DNA of 64,000 nucleotides from Deltaproteobacteria bacterium HGW-Deltaproteobacteria-6 (lineage in GTDB: Bacteria; Desulfobacterota; Syntrophia; Syntrophales; Smithellaceae): positions 62,001-126,000 of the forward strand of contig PHAT01000008.1 in the NCBI GenBank assembly GCA_002840435.1. Reading direction: 5' to 3'. The position numbers and the translations under genes were made by a program. The notes under the pieces were generated by a model that saw only the letters and a program-made list of their open reading frames with translations, ran no database searches and was not told the origin of the DNA. Shown one piece after another: positions 54,525-63,311 of this stretch. Within the stretch, counting starts at the first letter, position 1, and each line of letters begins with the position of its first letter.

Positions 54525-57500
54525 ATGGCGAATGAGGATATGAAAAAACAAAATAAGACAACCAGCCGGACTACTGCGGGCAATGAAAATAATGCCATGT
54601 CCATGACCGGACGGGAATTCATGGAACAGGCCCTGCGGGAAAGCGAAGAAAAGTTTTTCAGCGCTTTTCAGCACAGCCCGGCCATGATGGCCTTATCCTC
54701 ATTTTCCACGGATCGATTAATAGATGTTAATGAGGAATTCCTCAGAGTCCTGGGATATTCCCGCAGGGAAGTCATCGGCAAGACGCCGTCTTATTTAAAC
54801 CTCTTTGTGTCTCAGGGGCAAAGGGATGAAATAGCACGGAGGCTCAGAGAGCATAACAGAGTTCAAAATGAATATGTTCAGGCAAAAGACAAAGCAGGAA
54901 AAATCATTGACCTGCTCTGGTCGGTGGAAAGCATTCATATCGGAAACCGTGAGTATCTGATCTCATCGGCCATGGACATCACCGAACGCAAGCAGGCGGA
55001 AAACAAGCTTTTAGAAAGTGAAGAAAAATACCGCCTGCTGGTTGAAAACAGCAGCGAAGCGATTTTTATCGCACAGGACGCCGGGCTGAAATTTGTCAAT
55101 CGGGCAACCCTGGATCTGGTGGGGTTTTCGGAACAGGAACTGCTGTCGGCGCCCTTCAGGGATTTTATTCATCCCGAAGATCGTGAAATGGTCTATGCAT
55201 CCTATCTGCGCCGGTTAAAAGGCGACGGACCTCCCGCGGCTTATATTTTCAGGGTTGTCGACAAATCAGGAAACATCAAGTGGGTGGAGATACATGCCGT
55301 TGTCGTTTCCTGGGAGGGTCGGCCGGCCACCTTAAATTTTCTCTCGGACGTCACGGAGCGGCGCAAGGTGGACCAGGCCCTCTCAAACAGCGAGGCGCGC
55401 TACCGCAGCATCTTTGAAAACATTCAGGATGTCTATTATGAAGCCGCCTTCGATGGAACGATCCTTGAATTGTCACCAAGCATCGCCAGATATACGCCTT
55501 ATCAACGGGAACAACTCATCGGATCATCCGTCTATAATTTTTACGATTTCAAACAACAAAGAAGAAAACTGCTTGATCTGCTGTTCAGTAAACACAAGGT
55601 TACGGACCATGAAATTCAGCTGACCGACAAGAATGGCATTGTGCTGCCCTGTGCGATTTCATCACAATTAATCTTTGATTCAGAAGGAAAACCATTAAAA
55701 ATTGTCGGGACAATCCGCAGCATTGCCGAGCGCAAAAAAATGGAGCAGGTTCTCCGGGCCAGTGAAAAGCGTTTTAAGACGGCTTTCTATACCAGTCCGG
55801 ACGCCATCTGCATCAATCGGCTGGAAGACGGCCTGTACGTGGACATCAATGAAGGCTTTACGTTGTTGACGGGTTTTACGCGCGAAGATGTTATCGGAAA
55901 GACGGCAGGCGAAATCAGCATCTGGCGTAATCCGGCAGACAGACGTGAACTGCTGAGAGGCTTGAAAGAAAAAGGATACTATGAAAATCTCGAGGCGGAG
56001 TTTTGCCACAAAGACGGTTCAATTCATACCTCCCTGATGTCCGCCAGAATCGTGGAACTGCAAAATGAGCTGCACCTGCTCTCCATCACCAGGGAAATCA
56101 GTGACCGGAAAAAGGCGGAAAGCCGGCAGGTGTTTGTCAATCAGCTTCTGGGATTGATTAACTCCGGATATGAACCGGATGATTCGATCGGCCGCATTGC
56201 GCTTTTGATCAAAGAGTTTACGGATATTGAAGCCATCGGTTTGCGTGTTCAGGAGGATTGCGACTATCCTTATTACGAAACCAGAGGGTTTCCGGATGCC
56301 TTCATCCAGGCGGAGAATTCCCTGTGCAGCCGCGATGAGCATGGCGAAATCATTCATGACGCCCAGGGTGACCCCTACCTGGAATGCATGTGCGGAAACA
56401 TTTTAAAAGGCCGGACAAATTCATCGCTGCCTTTTTTCACCGCGGGCGGCAGCTTCTGGTCCAACAACACGACAAACCTTCTGTCCTCAACCTCCGATTC
56501 CGACCGCCAGACGAGGACCAGAAACCGCTGCAACGGCGAAGGCTACCAGTCCGTGGCCCTCATCCCGCTTCGATCCGGTGACCGCATTATCGGCCTTCTT
56601 CAATTCAACGATAAACGGACCAATCGTTTCACGCTGGACATGATCGAGTTCTTTGAAAAAATCGGAGCCGCCATCGGCATTGCCGTCCATCGTAAGCAGG
56701 CAGCGGACCAGCTCAAAAAAGAAGAGGAGCGGTACCGGACGGTTGCCGACTTCACCTATGATTGGGAGTACTGGATGGATGAAGACGGTTCATACCGTTA
56801 TGTTTCGCCTTCGGTAGAAAGGGTCACCGGTTACAGCGCCGATGCCTTAATCAAGCATCCCGCCTTGCTGGAAAAAATGATTCATCCCGATGACCGCCGG
56901 ATGGTAATCCATCATGTCCATGATCCCCATGATCATGACTGTCCGTTTGATTTTCGCATTATCCGGAAAAACGGCGAGGAACGCTGGATTGCCCACAGGT
57001 GTCAGCATGTCCGTAACGACGCGGGAAAAGCCTCAGGCTGGCGGGGCAGCAACCGCGACATTACCGACCGTAAACTGATGGAAGCCCAGCTTATCCAATC
57101 GCAAAAAATGGAAGCCATCGGCACGCTTGCCGGCGGGATTGCCCACGATTTCAACAATATTCTGGGAGCCATCATCGGATACGCGGAAATGGCGCTAGAC
57201 GAGATAGCGGCAGGCAGCGCATCTCCGGAATGCGTCGAACAGATCCTTAAAGCAGGCGAGCGGGCCAAGTATCTTGTCCAGCAGATTCTGGCCTTCAGCC
57301 GCCATGCCAAAGTGGAAAAAAAGCTTTTGATGATTGTTCCGCTCATCAAAGAAGTTGTTAAGCTTTTGCGTCATGCCCTGCCCGCCACCATCGGCATTAA
57401 AGAGGATATTCACATCAGAGACGGTTTCATTTTAGCCGATCCGACGCAGATCCATCAGGTCTTGATGAACTTGTGCACCAATTCCGGCCACGCCATGCGG

Positions 57501-58280
57501 GAGCATGGCGGTACACTGACAATCAGTTTAAGACAGGCGGTGTTCGCTTCCGACCGGATATGCGGCCACGACTGGCTGAAAGCCGGGTCTTACCTGGAGC
57601 TGAAAGTGACGGATACCGGCCACGGCATTGATCCTTCCATCATCGATCACATCTTTGAACCATTTTTTACCACCAAGAAACAGGGCGAAGGAACCGGCAT
57701 GGGCCTGTCGATCGTCTATGGCATCATTAAAAGCTGCGACGGCAGCATCAGCGTGGAAAGTCGACCGGGAGCTCAGACCATTTTCACCATTTACCTGCCC
57801 CAGCAGCAGCCGGCAACCCTGGCGGCGAATGATCCGGCTCCGGTTCAGAAGGCGGGCGGAACGGAAAAAATATTATTGGTGGAAGACCGGGACGATATGC
57901 TTCGTATGATGCACAATATGCTGACCCGCTTGGGATACGGTGTTACGGCCAGACAAAATCCGCTGGACGCCGTGGTGCTCTTCAAATCCGATCCAGCCGC
58001 TTTCGACATGATTATCACCGATCAAACCATGCCCCATCTGACCGGCGCCGATATGGCGAAAGAAGCTTTAAGCATCCGGCCCGATATTCCGATAATACTT
58101 TGCACGGGATTCTCAGATCTGGTATCTTCGGAAGAAGCCAAGGCCATGGGAATTCGTGAATACCTGTCCAAGCCGATTGTGACCCGTGAACTTGCCAGGG
58201 CCATTAGAAATATATTTGATCATGAAAAAACTGAACTGGGAGAGGACTTAAGACCGGATGGCAAGAGTTCTGATAATTGA
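54525..58280 (+). CDS. Soluble multi-PAS hybrid sensor kinase (PAS x4-GAF-PAS-HisKA-HATPase-REC)
   Basis: The 1251-residue protein has no membrane helix. PAS domains lie at about 40-160, 165-285, 290-410 and 415-535, a GAF domain at about 545-700 with a Cys-rich part (CMCGNILKGR), and a fifth PAS at about 715-845. HisKA has GTLAGGIAHDFNNILGAIIG (about 865-885); the ATPase domain has MNLCTNSGHAM and GTGMGLSIVYGIIKSCDG; the receiver (about 1115-1235) has MIITDQTMPHLTG. It overlaps the sigma-54 regulator gene by 23 bp, so the two form a pair. PAS/GAF sensing of a cytoplasmic ligand or redox state is likely. Confidence 0.94.
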   Translation: MANEDMKKQNKTTSRTTAGNENNAMSMTGREFMEQALRESEEKFFSAFQHSPAMMALSSFSTDRLIDVNEEFLRVLGYSRREVIGKTPSYLNLFVSQGQRDEIARRLREHNRVQNEYVQAKDKAGKIIDLLWSVESIHIGNREYLISSAMDITERKQAENKLLESEEKYRLLVENSSEAIFIAQDAGLKFVNRATLDLVGFSEQELLSAPFRDFIHPEDREMVYASYLRRLKGDGPPAAYIFRVVDKSGNIKWVEIHAVVVSWEGRPATLNFLSDVTERRKVDQALSNSEARYRSIFENIQDVYYEAAFDGTILELSPSIARYTPYQREQLIGSSVYNFYDFKQQRRKLLDLLFSKHKVTDHEIQLTDKNGIVLPCAISSQLIFDSEGKPLKIVGTIRSIAERKKMEQVLRASEKRFKTAFYTSPDAICINRLEDGLYVDINEGFTLLTGFTREDVIGKTAGEISIWRNPADRRELLRGLKEKGYYENLEAEFCHKDGSIHTSLMSARIVELQNELHLLSITREISDRKKAESRQVFVNQLLGLINSGYEPDDSIGRIALLIKEFTDIEAIGLRVQEDCDYPYYETRGFPDAFIQAENSLCSRDEHGEIIHDAQGDPYLECMCGNILKGRTNSSLPFFTAGGSFWSNNTTNLLSSTSDSDRQTRTRNRCNGEGYQSVALIPLRSGDRIIGLLQFNDKRTNRFTLDMIEFFEKIGAAIGIAVHRKQAADQLKKEEERYRTVADFTYDWEYWMDEDGSYRYVSPSVERVTGYSADALIKHPALLEKMIHPDDRRMVIHHVHDPHDHDCPFDFRIIRKNGEERWIAHRCQHVRNDAGKASGWRGSNRDITDRKLMEAQLIQSQKMEAIGTLAGGIAHDFNNILGAIIGYAEMALDEIAAGSASPECVEQILKAGERAKYLVQQILAFSRHAKVEKKLLMIVPLIKEVVKLLRHALPATIGIKEDIHIRDGFILADPTQIHQVLMNLCTNSGHAMREHGGTLTISLRQAVFASDRICGHDWLKAGSYLELKVTDTGHGIDPSIIDHIFEPFFTTKKQGEGTGMGLSIVYGIIKSCDGSISVESRPGAQTIFTIYLPQQQPATLAANDPAPVQKAGGTEKILLVEDRDDMLRMMHNMLTRLGYGVTARQNPLDAVVLFKSDPAAFDMIITDQTMPHLTGADMAKEALSIRPDIPIILCTGFSDLVSSEEAKAMGIREYLSKPIVTRELARAIRNIFDHEKTELGEDLRPDGKSSDN

Positions 58281-59664
58281 CGATGACCAGGGCATGTGTA
58301 AAATGCTGTCCCGTAAAATCAAATCCATGGACCATGAGGTGGATTACGCCTATACCATAGAGGAAGGCGTCACCATGATGAAAGCCACCCCCTATGACGT
58401 TGCCTTTCTCGATGTCCACCTGCCCGACGGCAATGGGATCGAAGCACTGCCGCTGATCAGAAAAATATCGCCCGCCAGTGAAGTCATCATCATGACCGGA
58501 CTGGGCGACCATCAGGGCGCTGAATCAGCCATTAAAAACGGCGCGTGGGACTATATTGAGAAACCGTCCACAGTCAACCTGATGGTCCTGCCCCTGGTCA
58601 GAGTCCTGCAATACAAAGAAGCATCAACCGCACCGAAGACCCGATTAACCGTCAAACGAGACGGAATTATCGGCCAGAGCCAGGGAACCAGAAACAGCCT
58701 GGATCAGATAGGCCAGGTGGCCGCATCCAACACCAATGTCCTCATTACCGGTGAAACCGGCACAGGAAAAGAACTGTTTGCCTGGGCCATTCATCAGAAT
58801 TCTCCCCGGGCCAGCAAAAATTTTGTCATCGTGGATTGCACCATTCTGACGGAGACGCTGGTGGAAGGCATGCTGTTCGGACATGAAAAAGGCGCTTTTA
58901 CCAGCGCCGACCGGATGCGCGAGGGATTGATCGAACAGGCGGACGGGGGAACGCTTTTCCTTGACGAAGTCGGTGAACTTCCCTTCTCCGTGCAGAAATC
59001 ATTTTTGCGTGTGCTGCAGGAACATCGTTTCCGGCCGCTGGGCAGCAAGCATGAGTTATCCAGCGATTTTCGCCTGGTGGCGGCAACCAACCGTGATCTC
59101 GATAAAATGGTTGCCCACGGCGAATTTCGTGAAGACCTTCTTTTCCGCATCCGTTCTTTCGTGATCGGACTCCAGCCGCTGAGAGAACGTCTGGACGATA
59201 TCGAGGAGCTGGTCACCTATAAAATCGGCATCAATTTCGAACGCCACGGCACAAAAATGATGAGCCCCTCTCCCGATTTCTTGCAGGCGCTCACGGCCTA
59301 CGACTGGCCCGGCAATGTAAGAGAATTATTCAGCACCGTCGAGCAGGCCATCATTATGGCGGGAAACCGTTCCGTCTTATTCCCCAATGATTTGCCCAGC
59401 CACATCCGCATTAAACTCTCCCAGTCACAACTGAGCAGAAAAGACGTGCCGATCCCGCGGGAGGGAAACATTTCCGGTCCGGGTTACGGCCGTGCCAGAC
59501 TGCAGGACGTCCGGGACGCCGCCGTGGAAAGCGCGGAAAAAGAATATTTAAATGAATTGAAAGTCATCTCCGGAAACAATATCGACAAAGCCTGCGCCAT
59601 TTCCGGCCTTTCCCAATCCCGCCTTTATTCGCTCCTGAAAAAATACGGCATTAAATTTTCGTAA
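58258..59664 (+). CDS. Sigma-54-dependent response regulator (NtrC family)
   Basis: The 468-residue protein has a receiver (about 1-120; Asp in VAFLDVHLPDGNG), a sigma-54 AAA+ domain (about 140-375) with Walker A GETGTGKE, Walker B GGTLFLDEVGEL, and ATNRDLDKMVAHGEFREDLLF, and a C-terminal Fis-type helix-turn-helix (NNIDKACAISGLSQSRLYSL). The sigma-54 contact loop reads GAFTSA instead of GAFTGA. It overlaps the hybrid kinase gene by 23 bp and should be activated by it. Confidence 0.95.
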   Translation: MARVLIIDDDQGMCKMLSRKIKSMDHEVDYAYTIEEGVTMMKATPYDVAFLDVHLPDGNGIEALPLIRKISPASEVIIMTGLGDHQGAESAIKNGAWDYIEKPSTVNLMVLPLVRVLQYKEASTAPKTRLTVKRDGIIGQSQGTRNSLDQIGQVAASNTNVLITGETGTGKELFAWAIHQNSPRASKNFVIVDCTILTETLVEGMLFGHEKGAFTSADRMREGLIEQADGGTLFLDEVGELPFSVQKSFLRVLQEHRFRPLGSKHELSSDFRLVAATNRDLDKMVAHGEFREDLLFRIRSFVIGLQPLRERLDDIEELVTYKIGINFERHGTKMMSPSPDFLQALTAYDWPGNVRELFSTVEQAIIMAGNRSVLFPNDLPSHIRIKLSQSQLSRKDVPIPREGNISGPGYGRARLQDVRDAAVESAEKEYLNELKVISGNNIDKACAISGLSQSRLYSLLKKYGIKFS

Positions 59665-59670
59665 CACATC

Positions 59671-59762
59671 TCGTATCTCGTATCTCGTCGTTCGTCGCTC
59701 GTCGCTCGCTTGCCACCCGTAAAACGAGATACGAGCTACGAACTACGAGATACGAGCGACGA
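59671..59762. repeat. Long inverted repeat of short-period units (TCGTATC/TCGTCGC)
   Basis: The left arm 59671-59708 is built of TCGTATC and TCGTCGC units; the right arm 59724-59762 is the reverse-complement type. Aligned, 32 of 38 positions pair, and the mismatches are mainly AT-versus-CG swaps between unit types. The loop is 15 bases. It starts 6 bp after the sigma-54 regulator stop, so it may act as terminator or mRNA stabiliser. The rest of the 331-bp gap to 59996 shows nothing clear. Confidence 0.7.
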
Positions 59763-59995
59763 AACACGATTCTTCTTGCCGCATAATAATTATTTCTCAA
59801 AGCACAGGAAAATTCGCCCTCCCCGGGGCGCATCAGGCCGTCCGGCAAGGCTACTCTGCCGTCATGATAATCAATCATAACTTCAATAACTTATCATAAA
59901 AGTCTTCATCATTTTAACAGCTGGCATCTTTATTGCGGTCACCTCTTTTCGTACTGCCTATTTCTATTGGCTACCGGGTGAAGGAGCATGGTTCA

Positions 59996-60385
59996 ATGAA
60001 CGTATTTTTTCTCTCCGACATGAAGGGTGACACGAAGAAGCGGCTCCAGAGAGTATTGGAGTACATGCTGCCGAAAAAAAATATCCAGTATATCAAATCG
60101 GTCAGGGAGCTTGAAGAAAATCTGCGCAAATCATCCCATAAAATGTCGCTGGCTGTCATCCTGCAGGTCAGCAAGGCAAAGCTTTCCAGTCTCCTGCCTA
60201 TTAAAGCACTGCTGGAAGACACAAGCATCATCCTGATCTTAAACGATAAAGACGATGAGACCATTGCTCTGGGACATCGTTTGCGGCCCCGGTTTATGAC
60301 CTGCGCGGACAGCGATTTTCTGGATGTCGCATCCGTCTTAATAAAAATGAAAGAGAAAATGCTGCAAGATGAGGCGCGCAAATGA
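59996..60385 (+). CDS. Receiver-like protein without phosphorylation site
   Basis: The ATG at 59996 follows AAGGAG by 9 nt; the product has 129 residues. Alternating strands and helices (NVFFLSDMKGDTKKRLQRVL, LAVILQVSKAKLSSLLPIKA, DTSIILILNDKDDETIALGH, FMTCADSDFLDVASVLIKMK) fit a receiver fold, but the usual Asp after the third strand is absent (ILQVSK). It is likely a pseudo-receiver. It overlaps the STAS gene by 4 bp and leads the chemotaxis operon. Confidence 0.75.
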   Translation: MNVFFLSDMKGDTKKRLQRVLEYMLPKKNIQYIKSVRELEENLRKSSHKMSLAVILQVSKAKLSSLLPIKALLEDTSIILILNDKDDETIALGHRLRPRFMTCADSDFLDVASVLIKMKEKMLQDEARK

Positions 60386-60720
60386 CCTTCTTCAGGGAAA
60401 AAGACGATGAGTGCGGCAGGCTGGCGCTGGAAGGCGAACTGACCCTGGAGCATATCCGGCAATTGCATGAAGACCTGCAAAGTTCAATGGAGAACGTGCG
60501 CGAACTGGATGTGGATATTTCAGGCGCCGTGGAAACAGACCTCTCCTTTCTGCAGTTATTGTGCTCGGCCCATCGGACAGCGGTGAAAACAGGCAAGACA
60601 TTGCATCTGACCGGAGACATTCCGGAAGTTGTGCGGCAGGCAATGGAAGACAACGGCTATTCCCGCCAAAACAGCTGCGGCCTCGATGCCGGCCAAACAT
60701 GCCTGTGGATGAAAAGATAA
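60382..60720 (+). CDS. STAS-domain protein
   Basis: This 112-residue single-domain protein has the STAS fold: RLALEGELTLEHIRQLHEDL, VRELDVDISGAVETDLSFLQ, LLCSAHRTAVKTGKTLHLTG. The usual Ser/Thr after the aspartate reads VETDLSFLQ, so phosphorylation may occur at T or S. STAS proteins next to CheA are typical of chemotaxis-like operons. It overlaps the pseudo-receiver gene by 4 bp. Confidence 0.9.
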   Translation: MTFFREKDDECGRLALEGELTLEHIRQLHEDLQSSMENVRELDVDISGAVETDLSFLQLLCSAHRTAVKTGKTLHLTGDIPEVVRQAMEDNGYSRQNSCGLDAGQTCLWMKR

Positions 60721-60748
60721 CAGGGAAAATCTTTCAGAGGTGAAAAAA

Positions 60749-61114
60749 ATGAGCAAAGTCATTATGACGGTGGACGATTCCGCCTCGGTAAGACAGATGG
60801 TCGCCTTTACCCTGAAGCAGGCGGGTTTTGATGTTCTGGAAGCATGCGATGGACAGGATGCCTTAAACCGGATGGCCGGCGCCGCCGTACACATGGTGAT
60901 CACCGATTTGAACATGCCCAGGCTGGACGGCATCGGTTTAATCAAGGGCGTCAGGGCTCAACCGGCTTATAAATTTATTCCCATTGTCATGCTGACAACC
61001 GAGTCTCAGATCGAAAAGAAACAGGAAGGCAAAGAAGCCGGTGCAACCGGGTGGATTGTCAAGCCCTTTAAACCGGATCAGTTGTTGGCGGTTGTCAGAA
61101 AGGTGCTGGGATGA
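60749..61114 (+). CDS. cheY: CheY-type response regulator
   Basis: AGAGGTG before the ATG at 60749 fixes the start; 121 residues. It is a stand-alone receiver: IMTVDDSASVRQMVAFTLKQ, Asp in VITDLNMPRLDG, LTTESQ and KPFKPDQL. It should be phosphorylated by the CheA encoded 4 bp downstream (overlapping genes). Confidence 0.95.
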   Translation: MSKVIMTVDDSASVRQMVAFTLKQAGFDVLEACDGQDALNRMAGAAVHMVITDLNMPRLDGIGLIKGVRAQPAYKFIPIVMLTTESQIEKKQEGKEAGATGWIVKPFKPDQLLAVVRKVLG

Positions 61115-63195
61115 TGGATCCGCAGACCGATGTATTTAAAGAGGAAGCGTTTGAATTATTGACCGAGCTGGAAGGTTCTCTTCTGGCGCTGGAAAAGACG
61201 CCGGATGACGCCGACCTGATTGCCGGGATCTTCCGGTCCATGCATACGATAAAGGGATCAGGCGCCATGTTCGGGTTTGACGAGGTGGCCTCCTTTACCC
61301 ACAATATCGAAACCGTCTATGACCTGCTCAGAAATAAAAAAATTGTCGCTGATAAAGCGCTGATTGACCTGACGCTTGAGGCCTGCGACCGGATTCGGCA
61401 AATGATAGAGGGCAAAGAGGAAATCCGCCGGGAAAAAATAGAGGAACATGCGGCGGCCTTCAAGAGATTTATCCCCGCGATGAAAGAGGACGCCCCCTGT
61501 AAGGAAAAGCCCTTCAAAGCGGAGAGCGGCGCTCAAAAGGGCCGGCTCACCGCTTACCGTATTTGCTTCGCGCCGGATGTCAATATCTTCAGCCGCGGAA
61601 CCAAACCGTCCCTGCTTCTTTCGGAACTGCGCGATCTGGGCAAGTGCACGGTCATGGCCCGGACAGACCGTATTCCCGGGCTCGACGAAATTGATCCGGA
61701 AGGCTGTTACACATCCTGGGACATCGTTTTAACCACCAGCCGTGGAATAAACGCCATCCGCGACGTCTTCATCTTTGTGGAAGATGAGAGCTTATTGAAA
61801 ATTGAAGTCATTGACGAAGAACCGGATGATGAACCCCGGGATTACAAAAAGCTGGGAGAAATCCTGGTGGAAAGAGGATACGCGGACAGGGATGTCATTG
61901 ATACGGTTTTAAGCAGCCACAAAAAAATCGGCGAACTGCTGGTTGAATCGGGAATTGTCGCCCCGGACAAGATTCAGGCGGCCTTGGCGGAGCAGCAGCT
62001 CATCAGGGAAGCAAAAGAAAAACGTCAGAGCGCCGATACGGCGGCCACGATTCGTGTGCCGGCCAGGAGACTGGATAATCTCGTCAATCTGGTGGGAGAG
62101 ATGGTAACCGTACAGTCCCGTTTATCCCAGATGTCTTCAAGTCTGAATCATACCGATCTGATGCTGGTGGCGGAGGAAGTGGAGCGGCTGGTTGCGGAGC
62201 TGCGCGACAACACCATGAGCATCCGCATGCTGCCCATCGGCAATACCTTCAGCAAATTCAAGAGACTGGTTCACGATCTGTCGGCGGAGCTCGGCAAGGA
62301 AATCAGCCTGGTCACCGAAGGAGGCGAAACGGAGCTGGACAAAACGGTTATCGAAAAGCTCAATGACCCGCTGGTCCATCTCATTCGGAACAGCATTGAT
62401 CACGGCATTGAATTACCCGCCGAGCGGGAGGCCCGGAGCAAACCCAGAACAGGCACGGTCCGGCTGGCTGCCGAGCATTCCGGCGCAAACGTTCTGATCC
62501 ATATCGAAGACGACGGCGCGGGCATCAATCCTGACAGGGTCCGGGCCAAAGCCCTGGAAAATAATCTCATCTCTCCGGATGCCAATCTTACGGAAAAAGA
62601 AATTTTCTCGCTGATTTTTGCTCCGGGTTTTTCTCTGGCCAAAACCATTACCAGCGTTTCGGGCCGCGGCGTGGGTATGGACGTGGTCAAAAAAAGCATC
62701 GATGCCCTGAATGGAACCATCGATATTTCAAGCCGCCCCCCTGACGGCACAAAGATCACCCTCAAGCTGCCCCTGACGCTGGCAATCATTGACGGTCTGC
62801 TGGTCAAAATTGCCTCCTCGTTTTTTATTATTCCCCTGTCCGCCATTGAAGAATGCGTGGAGTTGACGGATGCGGACATTTCCAGAGCGAATGGTAAAAA
62901 CATGGTTCATATCCGGGGCGAAATGGTTCCCTATATCCCACTTCGGGAACGTTTTGGAATGGATGGAAAACGTCAACCCATCGAGCAGATCATCATCAAC
63001 CGGGTTGGAGACGAACGGATCGGCCTGGTGGTGGATCAGGTCATCGGAGAACATCAGACGGTCATCAAGAGCCTGGGGAAATTCTACAAACAGACCAGAG
63101 AATTATCAGGCGCCACCATCCTCGGGGATGGAACGGTCGCTCTGATCATCGACATCCCGCAATTAATGCAAAGGGCCGTTGCCGAAGCCCGTTAG
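61111..63195 (+). CDS. cheA: Chemotaxis histidine kinase CheA
   Basis: The 694-residue protein has an HPt domain (about 1-110; His45 in MHTIKGSGAMFGF), a P2-like region (about 140-240; YRICFAPDVNIFSRGTKPSL), and a linker (about 245-310) with two repeats LGEILVERGYADRDVI and IGELLVESGIVAPDKI, similar to the N-terminal modules of MshE/GspE ATPases. Then come the dimerisation domain (RRLDNLVNLVGEMVTVQSRL), the kinase (NDPLVHLIRNSIDHGIE, GRGVGMDVVKKSID) and the CheW-like domain (GLVVDQVIGEHQTVIKSLGK). Only CheY overlaps upstream; no CheW, CheR or CheB is in view. Confidence 0.96.
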   Translation: MMDPQTDVFKEEAFELLTELEGSLLALEKTPDDADLIAGIFRSMHTIKGSGAMFGFDEVASFTHNIETVYDLLRNKKIVADKALIDLTLEACDRIRQMIEGKEEIRREKIEEHAAAFKRFIPAMKEDAPCKEKPFKAESGAQKGRLTAYRICFAPDVNIFSRGTKPSLLLSELRDLGKCTVMARTDRIPGLDEIDPEGCYTSWDIVLTTSRGINAIRDVFIFVEDESLLKIEVIDEEPDDEPRDYKKLGEILVERGYADRDVIDTVLSSHKKIGELLVESGIVAPDKIQAALAEQQLIREAKEKRQSADTAATIRVPARRLDNLVNLVGEMVTVQSRLSQMSSSLNHTDLMLVAEEVERLVAELRDNTMSIRMLPIGNTFSKFKRLVHDLSAELGKEISLVTEGGETELDKTVIEKLNDPLVHLIRNSIDHGIELPAEREARSKPRTGTVRLAAEHSGANVLIHIEDDGAGINPDRVRAKALENNLISPDANLTEKEIFSLIFAPGFSLAKTITSVSGRGVGMDVVKKSIDALNGTIDISSRPPDGTKITLKLPLTLAIIDGLLVKIASSFFIIPLSAIEECVELTDADISRANGKNMVHIRGEMVPYIPLRERFGMDGKRQPIEQIIINRVGDERIGLVVDQVIGEHQTVIKSLGKFYKQTRELSGATILGDGTVALIIDIPQLMQRAVAEAR

Positions 63196-63311
63196 AATAG
63201 AAAATTTTATACCGGAGAAATCCGCATAATCAACTGACAGGGGAAACCATAAAAAACAAATGGCCTTAGTTTTGCCCAAAAGGGCCAAATAAAACAAAGG
63301 AGCCTTATGAT

